Shown in pieces: positions 12,966 through 24,400 of a stretch of DNA of 64,000 bases. Origin of the DNA: Ectocarpus siliculosus (taxonomy: Eukaryota > Sar > Phaeophyceae > Ectocarpales > Ectocarpaceae); assembly GCA_000310025.1 (NCBI GenBank), contig FN649749.1, forward strand, positions 2,299,025 to 2,363,024, given 5' to 3'. The notes beneath the pieces were generated by a model. It searched no databases. It saw only the letters and a program-made list of their open reading frames with translations, and was not told the origin of the DNA. The position numbers were made by a program, and so were the translations under genes. The stretch's first letter is position 1. Every line of letters starts with the position of its first letter.

Positions 12966-15900
12966 CTAGGCGTGACCGGTGTGTGGATTGAATCCGAAAG
13001 AAGCCTTGATGTGCGCGTAGTCGATGAAGACGACCTGCGGGGATTGGTTTCCCGACATGGACAACCAGCGGGTGGCCACCCAAGGAGGCGCGGAAATCGT
13101 CAAGATGCGTGTAAATTTTTGCGAGGAAAACCGTGATGTAGTCTAGTCAGTGGCATGGGAGGGTGTTGGGGGGACGGCGCCGATTGGAGACGGATCTCGC
13201 GAGCCGAGTGATGAAGTAGCCAAACGCCGAAGCCACGTTGGTGAAAGTGCGGAGGGATGTACAAGGACGAGGAACTTCCGGGGGGGGCAGATGAAATTTA
13301 AAGGAAGGACAAACATGAACGAGCACAGGTCAGATATCATGACTTGTGTACCTGTGATAAGGCGGCAGTAGCGTACCTGGTCCAATTGAAAAGTGTGAAT
13401 ACGGACAAGAACTTGGTTGTTGTTGTCCTTGTCCATGCAGTTGCGGACGCAACGCTTGTTGCTTGGCGCTTCATCGCTGCAACCATCGTCGCTTATCACC
13501 GTGAGCGTCGAAGTGGTCCACTTAGAACCAACCTCGGAAAGGTCACCAATCTTGTCCCACGTGTGGGTGTTGCTGTTGAGTAGTGCTACTTCCCAGTGGT
13601 CGCCGCTGCCCTTCTCCACCAAGGCTGAGAGCTCCAAGGTCAAGGTCTGCCGGAACATAACTCAAACGACCGGAAAGTATTGGAAAACGTCAAGCTGTCG
13701 TGCCGAAAAATCTGCCGTCGATGTAGCGAATAATACGATGGTCGAGTAGGACCTGGTCCAGTCATCTACAATATGGTACTTGGTGGTATGGTGGAATGTT
13801 TCATGGAGTTCCATGGAGTTCCTTCCATGGAGTTCCATGGACGTCCATGGAACGTTCCATGGAAATCCATAGAAGGTCCATGGAATCCATGAAAGTAAGT
13901 CCGTGAAAACAATGAAAAGTTTCATGGAATTCCTTGGAAGTTCATGACACCATGTCCATGGAAGTCCGGGGAAGTCCATGAAACACTTCAAGATGGAAGT
14001 GAAACAAATATTGTCAGGAAGCACGCAACAAGGGGGCACGAGCTTCGCCGTTTTCCCTACAAACGAGGAAATTTAATGTTTAGAAAAGAGGAAACACCTA
14101 CTACTGCTACTCTAGTTTCCATGAAAGTTCATGAATGTTCCGTGAAAATCCATGAAAATATTGATGGACTTCCTCCATGAACGTCAACGAAAAAAACATG
14201 GAATTCCATGAACGTCCATGAAAATTTTCATGGACATCATCCATGAACGAACACAACTGAAATATTTCATCGATGTTCATCATGAACCATGTGCCATAGA
14301 CTTCATGAACTCTCAAGAACTCTCATGGGCGTTCATGCAACATGTATTTCATGAACATTCATGGGCGTTCATTGAACATTTCTTCGGCAGCACATGGAAT
14401 CTTTCATGGACGGTTATCGACGTTTCATGTAGCCCATGAAAACTTTCATGGACGGTCATCGACGTTTCATGTACATCTATGAACTTTCATGACCGTCTGT
14501 GAAATGTGTCAAAGGGTGTTCATGCAAGATTCCGTGGAACTCCACGAGCGCTCATGAAACTTTTCGTGGGTGTCCGTCATTTCGTGGTTGTCCATCGACC
14601 ACACGTTCCATGACACATTCCGTCAACGTTCGTTCATGGGCGCTAATGACGCATGTCAGGAAATTTCAGGAAATGTTTTTATGAACTGTTTCACGACATG
14701 TAGTGTATTAATTTCATTACAAAATGTCGTGGACATCAACGGAACTATTCACGAAAGTTCTGAAAAAAAGTTTCAAACTTCCATCTATGGGATTCCATGG
14801 AATGTTCATGGAAGTTCATGGAAGTCCATGGAAGTCCATGGAAAAGTACGAAAATGTACAAGCCTGGTCCTTTTTCCTCGTCCAACGAAAACGTTAAACA
14901 TACATCGTACTCACATTTGCGTTCATATCACCAAATATTATCGGCTCGCTGAAGTCCAACAGGTACTGGCGAGATTGCAGGAATACATGAGGTTGACAGT
15001 GGGGCAGGGTGGTGGTGAGATGTTAGTTTGTGGGTCGGCCACGTCTATTCCAATTGTTGTCGTCAAACCGCACGGCGTGCATCAGGTTTCTGCGTCAATC
15101 GAAACCATCATACATACTCGTTTACACAAGACAACCCATATAGGCTACGAAACGTTGCCCCCACTCAGGCATAAGCCTGTCTGCCTCTAGAAGGCCGGGG
15201 CACCGCGACTGCCCAACGAGCTACCTGGACCAACAACTACTTACAGCATTCCCCATCTTCGCATTCTGTAACGAGCATGTCAGAACGGAATAGACAACAA
15301 GCGTCCCGGATTGTCTACAGCCAAACCCATTAGCAAATACCACCGAACAATCGAGCTGGTCACGGCTTCCATGACCGTCCGAGCTTCTCTCCGACAACTT
15401 CGTCATGCCCTCCGCACATACCTGACCGCGTACGGTGGTTCCGACTGTCGGAGTCGAACCGAGGCGAACATATGTGTCCTCGCTAGAATGCGCGATGGGC
15501 AAGCCGTCCTTTTCCTGTCGTATCGCGTCAAATGTCGGCGATTGTTTACATGGGCTGTTGAGTCTGTCTGATGCACTATTCGAGACTGACTGTGGATGGT
15601 GGTCGATGGGAGTAGACAGTAGACGTCACAATTCAACTACTCGGCGATTCCTGGCGGTCTTTTTTCGGTGACGCGCGACCAATTCCGTCTGAACGTCGCA
15701 TTCACAGGTACACGCGACATTCAATTCGTTTTGTGGACGGGGCCGCGACAAGTCTCCTCGCTTCGATTCTTGGCATTTGTCTTGTGGATGAATGGGCTAG
15801 ACAACGGTATCATGAATTTTTCCAGACCTTGTTCTATCTATGCACCTTGCTTGTTCTTCACCAAGCGGTGGCGACTGAAGGATGAGTTATGCCCACATCC

Positions 15901-16690
15901 CTCAACGCCTTCGCATTTCCTACTCTCAACGATGCGCAAGATTTAATCTATAGTAGGGGTCACGGTGTAGGAAATTGCAACCAGAAACAGAATGCAGGCA
16001 GGTACATACAATCTGTTTGAGCCGTTCTGAACCAAGAAAAATATTCTCAGCATGGGTGACTTGTCCACACACCTGGTCACCCAGAGTACACAACGACATG
16101 GTATGGTGAGAGCAACAGATTTGTGTTGGGAGTAGACTACATGCGAACGAGAAACCGGGGCAATTGCCTGTTTGCTATCGCAACTGTAGAACGGCCAGTC
16201 TTCGCAAGCGGTACCAGTGTTAGAGCGAGCACCGCATACCTTCAGGCGGACCTTTGGGACGGGTCAAATCTGCGGATCTGATCTGGAACAGGTCGGAGGC
16301 AACGGATCTTGCACTACAATAGGTACACGAAACACGTCCACCAATGAACCTTAGCACAAACACCGCCGCCTTTCGGCCCACCTTCCCAGTCTACATGTAA
16401 AACTGAGAAAACAACCACTACCTAAGGAACAATTTTTGGTGACCTACTCGCTGGAATATGCACCGACTTCGAAGTCGTTGAATAATCTCGAGGGACTGAT
16501 GATGAGAGCACGTGGAAAAAACGCAAGAATGTTGAATGCTTACCCAGAGGGAGAATGCATCTTGACCTTCTTGGAATCTAGCCCCGTAACGCCTCTCGAT
16601 TCCGTTGCAGGTACCCGCTATAAATGTCATCGATCCGAGGGCAACCCCGAGAGCGCCAGCCATAGACAGAAGAAATAGACTGCGTCCCAT
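12966..16690 (-). CDS. small secreted jelly-roll-type protein, copy 3
   Basis: Third and most diverged paralogue, exons 16544-16690, 15422-15514, 14915-14965, 13377-13646 and 12966-13034, all phase 0, 209 residues with a TAG stop. Exon 1 encodes a signal peptide (MGRSLFLLSMAGALGVALG). Exon 2 has GLPIAHSSEDTYVRLGS, exon 3 LDFSEPIIFGDMNAN, exon 4 is 30 bases shorter than in the other copies but keeps LTLELSALVEKGSGDHW, WDKIGDLSEVGSKW and QVLVRIHT, and exon 5 gives VVFIDYAHIKASFGF. Most amino-acid differences are substitutions in an intact frame, so the copy is probably expressed. Its third intron (13,647-14,914) is 1,268 bases against 245 and 144 in the other copies because of the CATGGA repeat insertion. 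Confidence 0.72.
13795..14850. repeat. CATGGA/CATGAA-rich imperfect repeat tract
   Basis: About 1 kb in which self-complementary words of the type tCCATGGa, TTCATGAA and aCGTCCATGAA recur every ten to thirty bases in imperfect tandem. The two ends (13,800-13,870 and 14,795-14,850) are nearly pure CCATGGA repeats; the middle is more degenerate and includes a stretch without the motif (about 13,980-14,100). The tract is wholly inside intron 3 of copy 3 and is absent from copies 1 and 2. It may be a satellite expansion or a foldback element. Confidence 0.85.
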
Positions 16691-18466
16691 GGTCGCGAAC
16701 GTTGTGCCCTGTACACAAAACATTGATCGGGAGAGAGGGGAGCGTGCACATGCGGGCGCGAGAGCCAGTCCGATTATGGCTGCCGAAGGTTGTCTATAGC
16801 ATCGAACCTCCTGCGTAGAAAGGTTCCAGGGTGGCATCGTGTGACGGCGCGCAATACAAGACGAAGAGGAGAATGAACAACGAAGCCAATTTGTGACTCC
16901 TTGCCGAGGTGCGTCCAAGGCACGACTGCTCGGCGTCGCGCTACAAATATGCTCAACACAATCGTGGAGCACCTTGCGCGAGGGAGAGGTATCCTCGTCC
17001 GGTGTATGTAGCTGGAGATACTGTACGCTGCTTCTCACCGTTGAATTAGTTGAACGAGAAGGTTCTGGTATGTGAAGTCGATGTACTCGCGGAGCAGGTG
17101 GTTGAGGTTGTGTGTGAGGAGTAAGGGGGAGGTGTAGGACATGAAGGAGGGGATCGTTGGTCGAGAGATGAGTTGAGTGATTACAGTAACATGGGACTGT
17201 CGGACACTAACAGAAGCTAATTTTACGATCTACCGGTGACGCGTCTGCGCAAACGTTGCACCTCTGTCCCCGTACATTCAAAATTTGCCAACGTTGCTTG
17301 GTTTCGAAACCTCCGCGGCAAAACACATTCCAAACGACACCAAAGAAATCGAAAACCTGCTGTTTTGATAACTGGAACCCTTGCTAATTGCAACACGTCC
17401 TGCATGAATTCACAGGTATTGATGCGTCGTCATCATTTCGGAAGGGCTCGCTGCCCAGCACGAGGTGACTCCAGGCAAACTGTTTCTCTACAGATGGAGG
17501 TACATCAAACGCCGCTAAATAGTGTCTTAGGAGCAAGGACGGCGGGTGCCTGTAGGATACGATTTGTCTACATTGTGAACGCTTGGCCGATAGGGTCGTG
17601 CGAGGAGTTTGTCGCGGAACGGTTGAAGTGCAAATTGTAACGTTCACCCGCTGGCGTTGGAGTGGTCCACAGACAGGTGTTAACGACCCTAGCCGCACGT
17701 ATTGCCCCACACCTTCCAACATCTGCGCCAGCCCAACTGTCGCGGTCCTTCCGTGGTCACAATTTAACTGCCCCGAAAGGGTGAACGCTACGAAAACCAA
17801 AAACAGAGAAAAATAAAAGGTACAACGCCTTGTTCTTCCATATCTGCCGGGTGGTACCCTCTACTCATCCCTCAGACATAAAAAAAATCCCATTAACCGC
17901 CACGCCTGCCTGTCCGTGTGTCCTGTAGTGGCTCGGCGCTAACGAACAAGTAATGGATGTGAAACACAAACGATTGGCGGAAGGCGGGGTTAATTCGTGC
18001 TTCAGACGAATGCCGTGGCAACAAGACAACACAAATTCCCTGCTCCACAACGTACCGTGCCGTATCTGCACGATGACAACGAGCACAGCCGCGCTTGAGA
18101 ATTACGAACGAGGGTATTCGCAAAAACTCAAGTTACAGCCTCAAAACCCTCCGTCAAAAGCAGCTCCGATCTAGAAGGAAACACGCGGAATCAACTCCTC
18201 AAACACCCATATCTCCAGCAAGAACATATCACTACGAGTCATTGCTGTTGATACAACTTCGCACATAAACAGGATTCCAGTCCTATAACATAAGCTGGTG
18301 GAATTTTTGGCATCGAAGGCACCTGGACGCGAAAAAAACAATGCATGCTCCTCCGGGGGCAAGTTCAATAGCGACAACACCCATGCTCGCGATCCGAAAA
18401 ATCAACTATGCTCCTTTTGTATTGTTCAGGTCTCTACGCACGTCTCTCCGACGACGCCCGAGACGT
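16691..18466. other. 5' flank of copy 3 and region before EXO70
   Basis: This stretch holds the conserved upstream block of copy 3, a possible fragment of a fourth paralogue (listed separately) and about 600 bases downstream of the EXO70 stop in which no gene is seen. Confidence 0.4.
17645..17750 (-). pseudogene. possible fourth-copy exon 2 fragment
   Basis: On the minus strand one frame reads VGLAQMLEGVGQYVRLGS followed by LTPVCGPLQRQ. This lines up with exon 2 of copy 3 (GLPIAHSSEDTYVRLGSTPT…RGQ). No matching exon 1, 3, 4 or 5 was found nearby, and the splice sites are not clear. I read it as a remnant of a further paralogue; chance similarity over about 25 residues is possible. Confidence 0.35.
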
Positions 18467-21400
18467 TTAGCCTGAAAAGAGCTGGCCGATGCCCTGGTCG
18501 ATGGCGTCCGGCGAGTACTTCAGGTACTGCTCCTGGTGCTTCTTGCTGAACTGCACGTCTTGGTACTTGCAGTACAGCTCTCTGCACGGCAGGGGAAAAG
18601 GGCGCGGGGAGTGAATTCAACGGCAGGGAGGCCAGGCAAGAAGGGTAGGGAGAGTGAAACTCAATTGAGAGGAGCGGTGTAGGGGCTGAACGCCAGCGTT
18701 GCCGGCCGTGGCGCATGGCGGACGATGTGGTCGTCGGTGTTTCGAGGGCGGCGCGTGTGCAAGAAACTCGTGCATGATGAAGTTTGCGGCACGCCAGACT
18801 CTGCGGGGGGGGGGTACTTTCTTTCGGACTGCTGAGCCACAAGGCACACCGTCAACAGGGTTCATTTCTTTCCTGCAGGACCACCACATATGTCATAGAA
18901 CGTGCGTTCGGGGGACGCGCAGTACGCTGCAGCATGCAGCTCGCTGACGACGTCTTTCCTGGATGCTGGTCTGGTAGGAGGGAACGGTCAGGCTGATACT
19001 TTCACCCCAGTACCCTTTCGGTTCAAAAGGTTGCCGAGATGAACCCCTGCCTTCGACAGCCATCCCCTCGTTGTCCGGATGCGCCCGTGCGCATATCAAA
19101 CCGTCCATGGAGGAACTCCAGGGGCAGCGAGTGGCAATTCACACAGAAGCTATCGAAACAGAACGCGCTGTCACCACCCACCTGTACGGGACGAGACACC
19201 TAGCCTTGGCCTCTTCCTTGAGCTTGACCCGTCGACTGGGGTCTACCACGGACACGGGCAGCTGCGAGTGGTACACCTGCGTGCCGAACCGCCCGACAGA
19301 CAACAGACAGACGATGCGACGAGTCCCACCCAGTCAAACCAAGTACATTCAGCATGCAAAACTTTACTCGAGATCACCATATAAAAAAACAACGGGTGCG
19401 GACGGATGCCCACCAGGCCATTCGTACTGCATCATCTTCTCAGTTGAGATCATAGCACCCGTATCGTCTGGATATCACCGCCTTTGAGCGTCATTCGGAT
19501 CTTCCAAATCGCGGGGTCGTATACCACTAGGTCTTCAAGGACCAGCAGGGTAACTCCAGTCTGCGGTGACTTGCTGCACAGAACCACCAGGGAGCGCCCC
19601 GTCAGAGACCATATGAGTGTTAACTTCCCACCACAGATCGACCCGGCGTTAATGTACCTCCTCCCAGCTCTCGTTGAAGGCGGTGAACTTGGCCTTCAGC
19701 AAGCGCCCGCAATCCAGCGTAAGGAGCTTGCCCCGCTGGTACCTGGCAACAGAGCAAGATGATATCAACACCACACGCCTCACCGAAGAAAAATTGCAAA
19801 CTTCTCAAGAAAAGAGGGTCACGTCGGTCAACCATACCCGTGGTCCCCGACAAAACCCACCAATCCCGCATTTACATTCTTGCTGCATCTTCTTTCGCGG
19901 GGGGTCTAAGCCACAGGTACGTCTGCTGGTGCTAAAAAAAAAAATCGAAAACAAGGATACAAGTTTACAAAAGGAAGAAGACAATGGATGGATTCACGCT
20001 TGGTCGCCAAAACGCGGGGGGGTTATCACCCCGACTGCATCATGGTGATAAATCCCAACGCATCTCAATACTATCCCCAACTTCAGCCTCCCACGACTTC
20101 AACAGCGGCAGCCGACAATGACCACCTACGGCAACGGCGAGACCGCTCACTTGAGTTCGCCGACATCGTCCTTGGCCGCCTCCGTGAGAGGCCTCATGAG
20201 GGTGTCCATGTAACCCGTCTTCTTTTCTTGCACCAGCCTGATCGGAACGAAGTTCGACGAATTTCGTGTGATATTAGTTACACACAAACGAGAGTAACCC
20301 TCGGGTACTTGGCTTGCACCACAGCTACCAGCAAAGAGGACACCGCCAAATCCGTAGGGTGCAGCGCGATACAATCCGTGCCGAAACGGAAGGCCTGCGC
20401 ACGGTCTTTACGGAGGAGCGAAGGCATGCTGAACTGATCAGCTTCAAAGGCGCTGGTTGGCATGCCTGCATGTCTTCAAGTATTCGAGTCGGCGATGCTC
20501 TGGTGCATGGAGAAAGCGTCCCCGTCTTCGGACGGACAGAAACAACGCCAAACCGCGTCTTATCTTCGGACGGACAGAAACAAGGCCTAGTCGCGTCTTC
20601 CTGCCCCTAACAAAAAGAACCCAAACACACTCCGCGCACACGAACCACCCGTCTTCCACAGCGCCTTCCGAACCGAAAGACTCAACGTTCGACGCTACCT
20701 AGTTTCACCATGTTTTAGTCCAAAGGGAAGAAAAAAAAAACGCCACGTCCGTGTACGAACAAAATAGAGCCGTGCCCTACAAGCCAAGCCGGCGCACCTT
20801 TTCAGCAGGGAAGACATGCTCTCCGTCATGAAGTCGGCGATGCTGAGGCCCTGCAGCTCGTCATCCCCGGCGTCCGGCCCCACCAGCCCTTCTGCAAGCG
20901 ACCGCGCCGCCGCCGCCCTCTTCACTGCGTCCTTGCTCTTGAAACCTCCGAAGCCCCATTTCCTCGGAGACCTCGGCCTGAAAGAGGGGTACGCAAGTCG
21001 GTGGGCGATGACCGGTGTGGGAGTCGGTGGGTGGTCGGTGGTAGTGCCAAACGTCTCCAACGTTACGCTCGGAGAAAAGGAGGGAGGGACCGCTCGCTGT
21101 TGCACGGAGGATGTCCTTCGGGCTCCTTGGTTGGGTGGTTGGGTGTTCCCTCAAGAGTGCAAGCCTTTTTTCCCTGGGTTTTGGACTTCGCGCCACCTAC
21201 ATGTACCCACGCATTGCTACAGGCTGGAGAAGATCATCCTCGACAACAACAACCAGACGCGATACTCACTTGACCCCCCCACCCCGCGGACTCCGAGCGC
21301 CGTCGGCGGCACTGACGGACGGGGCTTCACCAAAGATGGACCGGAACTCCTCCGCAGGCGATGGCGAAGGGGCTGTGCCGGGACTGTTCAAGGCCAGTCC

Positions 21401-24400
21401 CGAAAAAGGCATCTGTGTCGTTCGTGTCAAAGTTGGAGGTGTTCGTGTTGTGGTTACCGTAGCGCCGGTTGGTTCGAGAGCCCATCGGCAACAAGGGCAA
21501 GAAGGGGGTAGAACGATTGATTGCCAAATGTAGGGCTACCATCCACCAAGTGTCGCAATCGTACGTGCTCGCCTTCCCAGGCGCTTCGCATCTGTCCGCT
21601 GGTCACGGCAACCGTAGTGTCAATTCTCTCCATTGCGGGTACACGCTACTAGGTACAGTCGTCAGGCATCTTCCCCACGTTGTCACCCCCGCCGTTCCGC
21701 CGTAAAACCCTCCCAAACAGATTTCGCCATCAGAAGTGGGCCTGGAACACGTGAACGGGGTTGCCGCTTCCAACAAGCGACGCCGCTTCGTGTCTCTGGC
21801 TACCTCACGCACTCGCGGGCAGGCAAAGCAGCGGCACCAATAGAGATCTATTTTCGGACACGCAGAAAGCCAAGCCCGTGCACCAGCAAGACAGGGCTCG
21901 CACGTGCAGACCCATATGCATCAGGACAATCGCACAAACCTTGGCGTTGGCGAGGACGTACTCCGCGTTGTTGAGAAGGAACAGCTCTCTCAAGGCCGCT
22001 CCGGGCAAGGTCGCCTGCGACATGAAAGCAGGCGTGCACGTCGAGAGCCGGGGCGGGTGCGGGGGACAGTTGGCGCTTTACTCCACAACAGAAACTCCTG
22101 AGGTCTGACAATCCCATAAATGTGCAGGAACAGGTGATCCAAATGTCTTGTCGTTGGAGCGCTCACCGCCCGGGAGATTGCAAAAACACTCGTCGTGAGA
22201 ATCAGGCAGGATGATGACCAAACGCCAGCATGTCACGGAATAACGCCACTCAGCGGCCTTCCATTCTGTTGTCACCGGTACGCAGTCTCCGCCCAACATA
22301 CAAACCCAAAACACAAGAACGGCAGGCGTTCGTCGATCGGTGTTTTGTCAATATCTGCTTTTGGCGGGGCATGGATTATGAAACCGTACGTGGTTGCAAG
22401 CACAATGATAACATGCAATTTTTATATTCTTGGTTCTGGTTTTCGGGAAGGCGTGTAGAAAAGGCGACGGAAGCAAGAACAAGACCGCTCGTTCACGACG
22501 CAGCACTCACCGTGGGGTAGGACCCGGACTTCTCGGTAAGGTTGACGAACAGGGTCTTGATGAGGTGGTTCACGAGAGTCGTGAACCTCGGGCACGCGTT
22601 CGAGGCGCTCGTTGCTCCCCGCTCCCGCACGGGGCTGTTCTTGGAACCCCGGCTGGTTCGGTCCCCGGGCTACGGAGTGAAACGGAGACAAACATGAACA
22701 CGCATACATCGGTCAGCTGGTTAGCCGCGAACGATGCTAACGGCAAAGACACATGCACGCACACGAAAGCAGGTTAAAAATGCCAGAAAACAGCAGATTT
22801 GTTTGGCGGGTGCAAACAAGAAGATTGAAACGAAATCCACCCAATCCGAATCTGCACTCGAAGTACGTCGCGCGCGTTTCATACGAACACCACTGTTTCC
22901 ACGTTTACCACAGGTCAGCAACGGTTCCGAACACATCACGTGATGACCGGTCCATTCTCCAATAGACGCACGAGAGAGGGTAATGAAACCTCCTATGAAC
23001 CCCAATGCGAGTGGGCAAGACTAACCAGTCAAATGCGTTGCTAGTTATCCCCAGCCAACCCAATTACAGAATCTGTGACCTCTCCAAGTGGCAAGCCGTA
23101 CGCCTACAGCAGCCAAGCACTTTGCTACACACCACGGTGGAGCCCAAAAACATATTGAACTTAATAGATTAATCCAAAACAAATGTAGCAATCTTGATCA
23201 AACAAAAACACGCACCGCCGATTCCGGGTCCCACGGCATCTGTGCCCCCTGGACCAGCTCCTCGTAGCCCCTCCGGAAGCGCATGACGCGCTTGATTCCT
23301 CTCAGGACGTTGGAGGACAGGGGATGCACCGCACCGTTGTCTGGCACGTGCCGTCTCAGCTTGGGGTCCGTGCTGACCGCTTCCGCCAGGTCCGCGAACG
23401 TTTGAAGGCACGCCTGGGAAATGAATGGATGACGCACATTCATCAAATGTAAGGCGGGCGTTCGATAACACGCACAGAAGACCCAGAGTGCGTCAAGAAC
23501 TGAAGGCGCGCCTGGGGCACGAACGGAGCAGACCCACAAATGTAAGGAGGGGTGTCGCTCACTCGCACACGGAAATAAAATTGCGTCCAACAAGGCTCAC
23601 GGACGATTTGCGAACGGTAGCAATGAAACATACGACGGTCGGTTTCAACCAAGCGGAGAATGGTTCGGAGGGGATGGACGACAACGCGAAACTACTTTGC
23701 GGGGGGACTGACAACAAAAAAAAACATAGCTGCCAATGGTGGGCAGAGAACCTATAGAGAGCACCAACTCAAATATAAACATGCACAAAATTGTCGAAAT
23801 TGGCCGAAACGAACAATTGATACGGAACTCTGGGTGTTATCCAGTGTCCGTTATCGTTCCGACGGCTTCTGGGAGACAATATATCTGGAGATAGGGAAAC
23901 AACCAAACCGGGTGCGAAGCACAAGCAATGTGGCGAGCGCCACTTGTAACATTTCTACGGTGCTCAGAAAACAAACAACTGTGTTAGCTGCCAACATCGA
24001 CACAACCCCAACGCCAACACCAGCAGTCGCCCGCCGTACCCGGCTCAGTCTCCGCTGCACAGCGGCTAAGGCATCAGTAGCCTTATTGGTCCTCCCTCTT
24101 CGTGCTGCAGAGTCGGGTGAGGCGTAGACTGGAGACGGGAATCGGAACAACGTGGGCAAAAACACGGCGGAAAAAAGAACCCAAGAGAGAAAAAAGAGGC
24201 CTTGAGCTGAGGCAAGCGGGTGAGAGCGAAACAGCAGTCAAGAGCAAACTTTCAAAGACGACGCTCAGGTTGGGAAACAGTGAACAACGACAACAAGAGC
24301 ATCGTGAAGTTTCAGCATCACGCAACGCTAGCACCGCACACACTCACCGACGCTCCCTCTCCTACTCTGATACCCTCTGTCATCGCCCTTGGAGCCTGAA

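Larger units (their letters stand above)
421..17220. repeat. segmental array of three diverged ~5-6 kb units
   Basis: Three units repeat in the same orientation, approximately <421-5,940, 5,941-11,110 and 11,111-17,220. Landmarks that recur in order are a CT-rich patch followed by an acacgcgcaaa-type motif (about 450-560, 6,795-6,920, 12,545-12,640), the gene stop codon (2,100, 7,230, 12,966), the start codon (4,789, 9,956, 16,690) and a conserved upstream block (about 5,375-5,640, 10,520-10,790, 17,040-17,130). The start-to-start spacing is 5,167 and then 6,734 bases. The extra length of the third unit is largely explained by an insertion in one intron. Coding exons are clearly better conserved than introns, so the duplication is old and the genes have been selected since. 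Unit borders are approximate. Confidence 0.8.

Noticed and set aside
23851-24165. Minus-strand frame ATDALAAVQRRLSRVRRA within an EXO70 intron
   Set aside because: No matching splice sites and no resemblance to EXO70 at that position.
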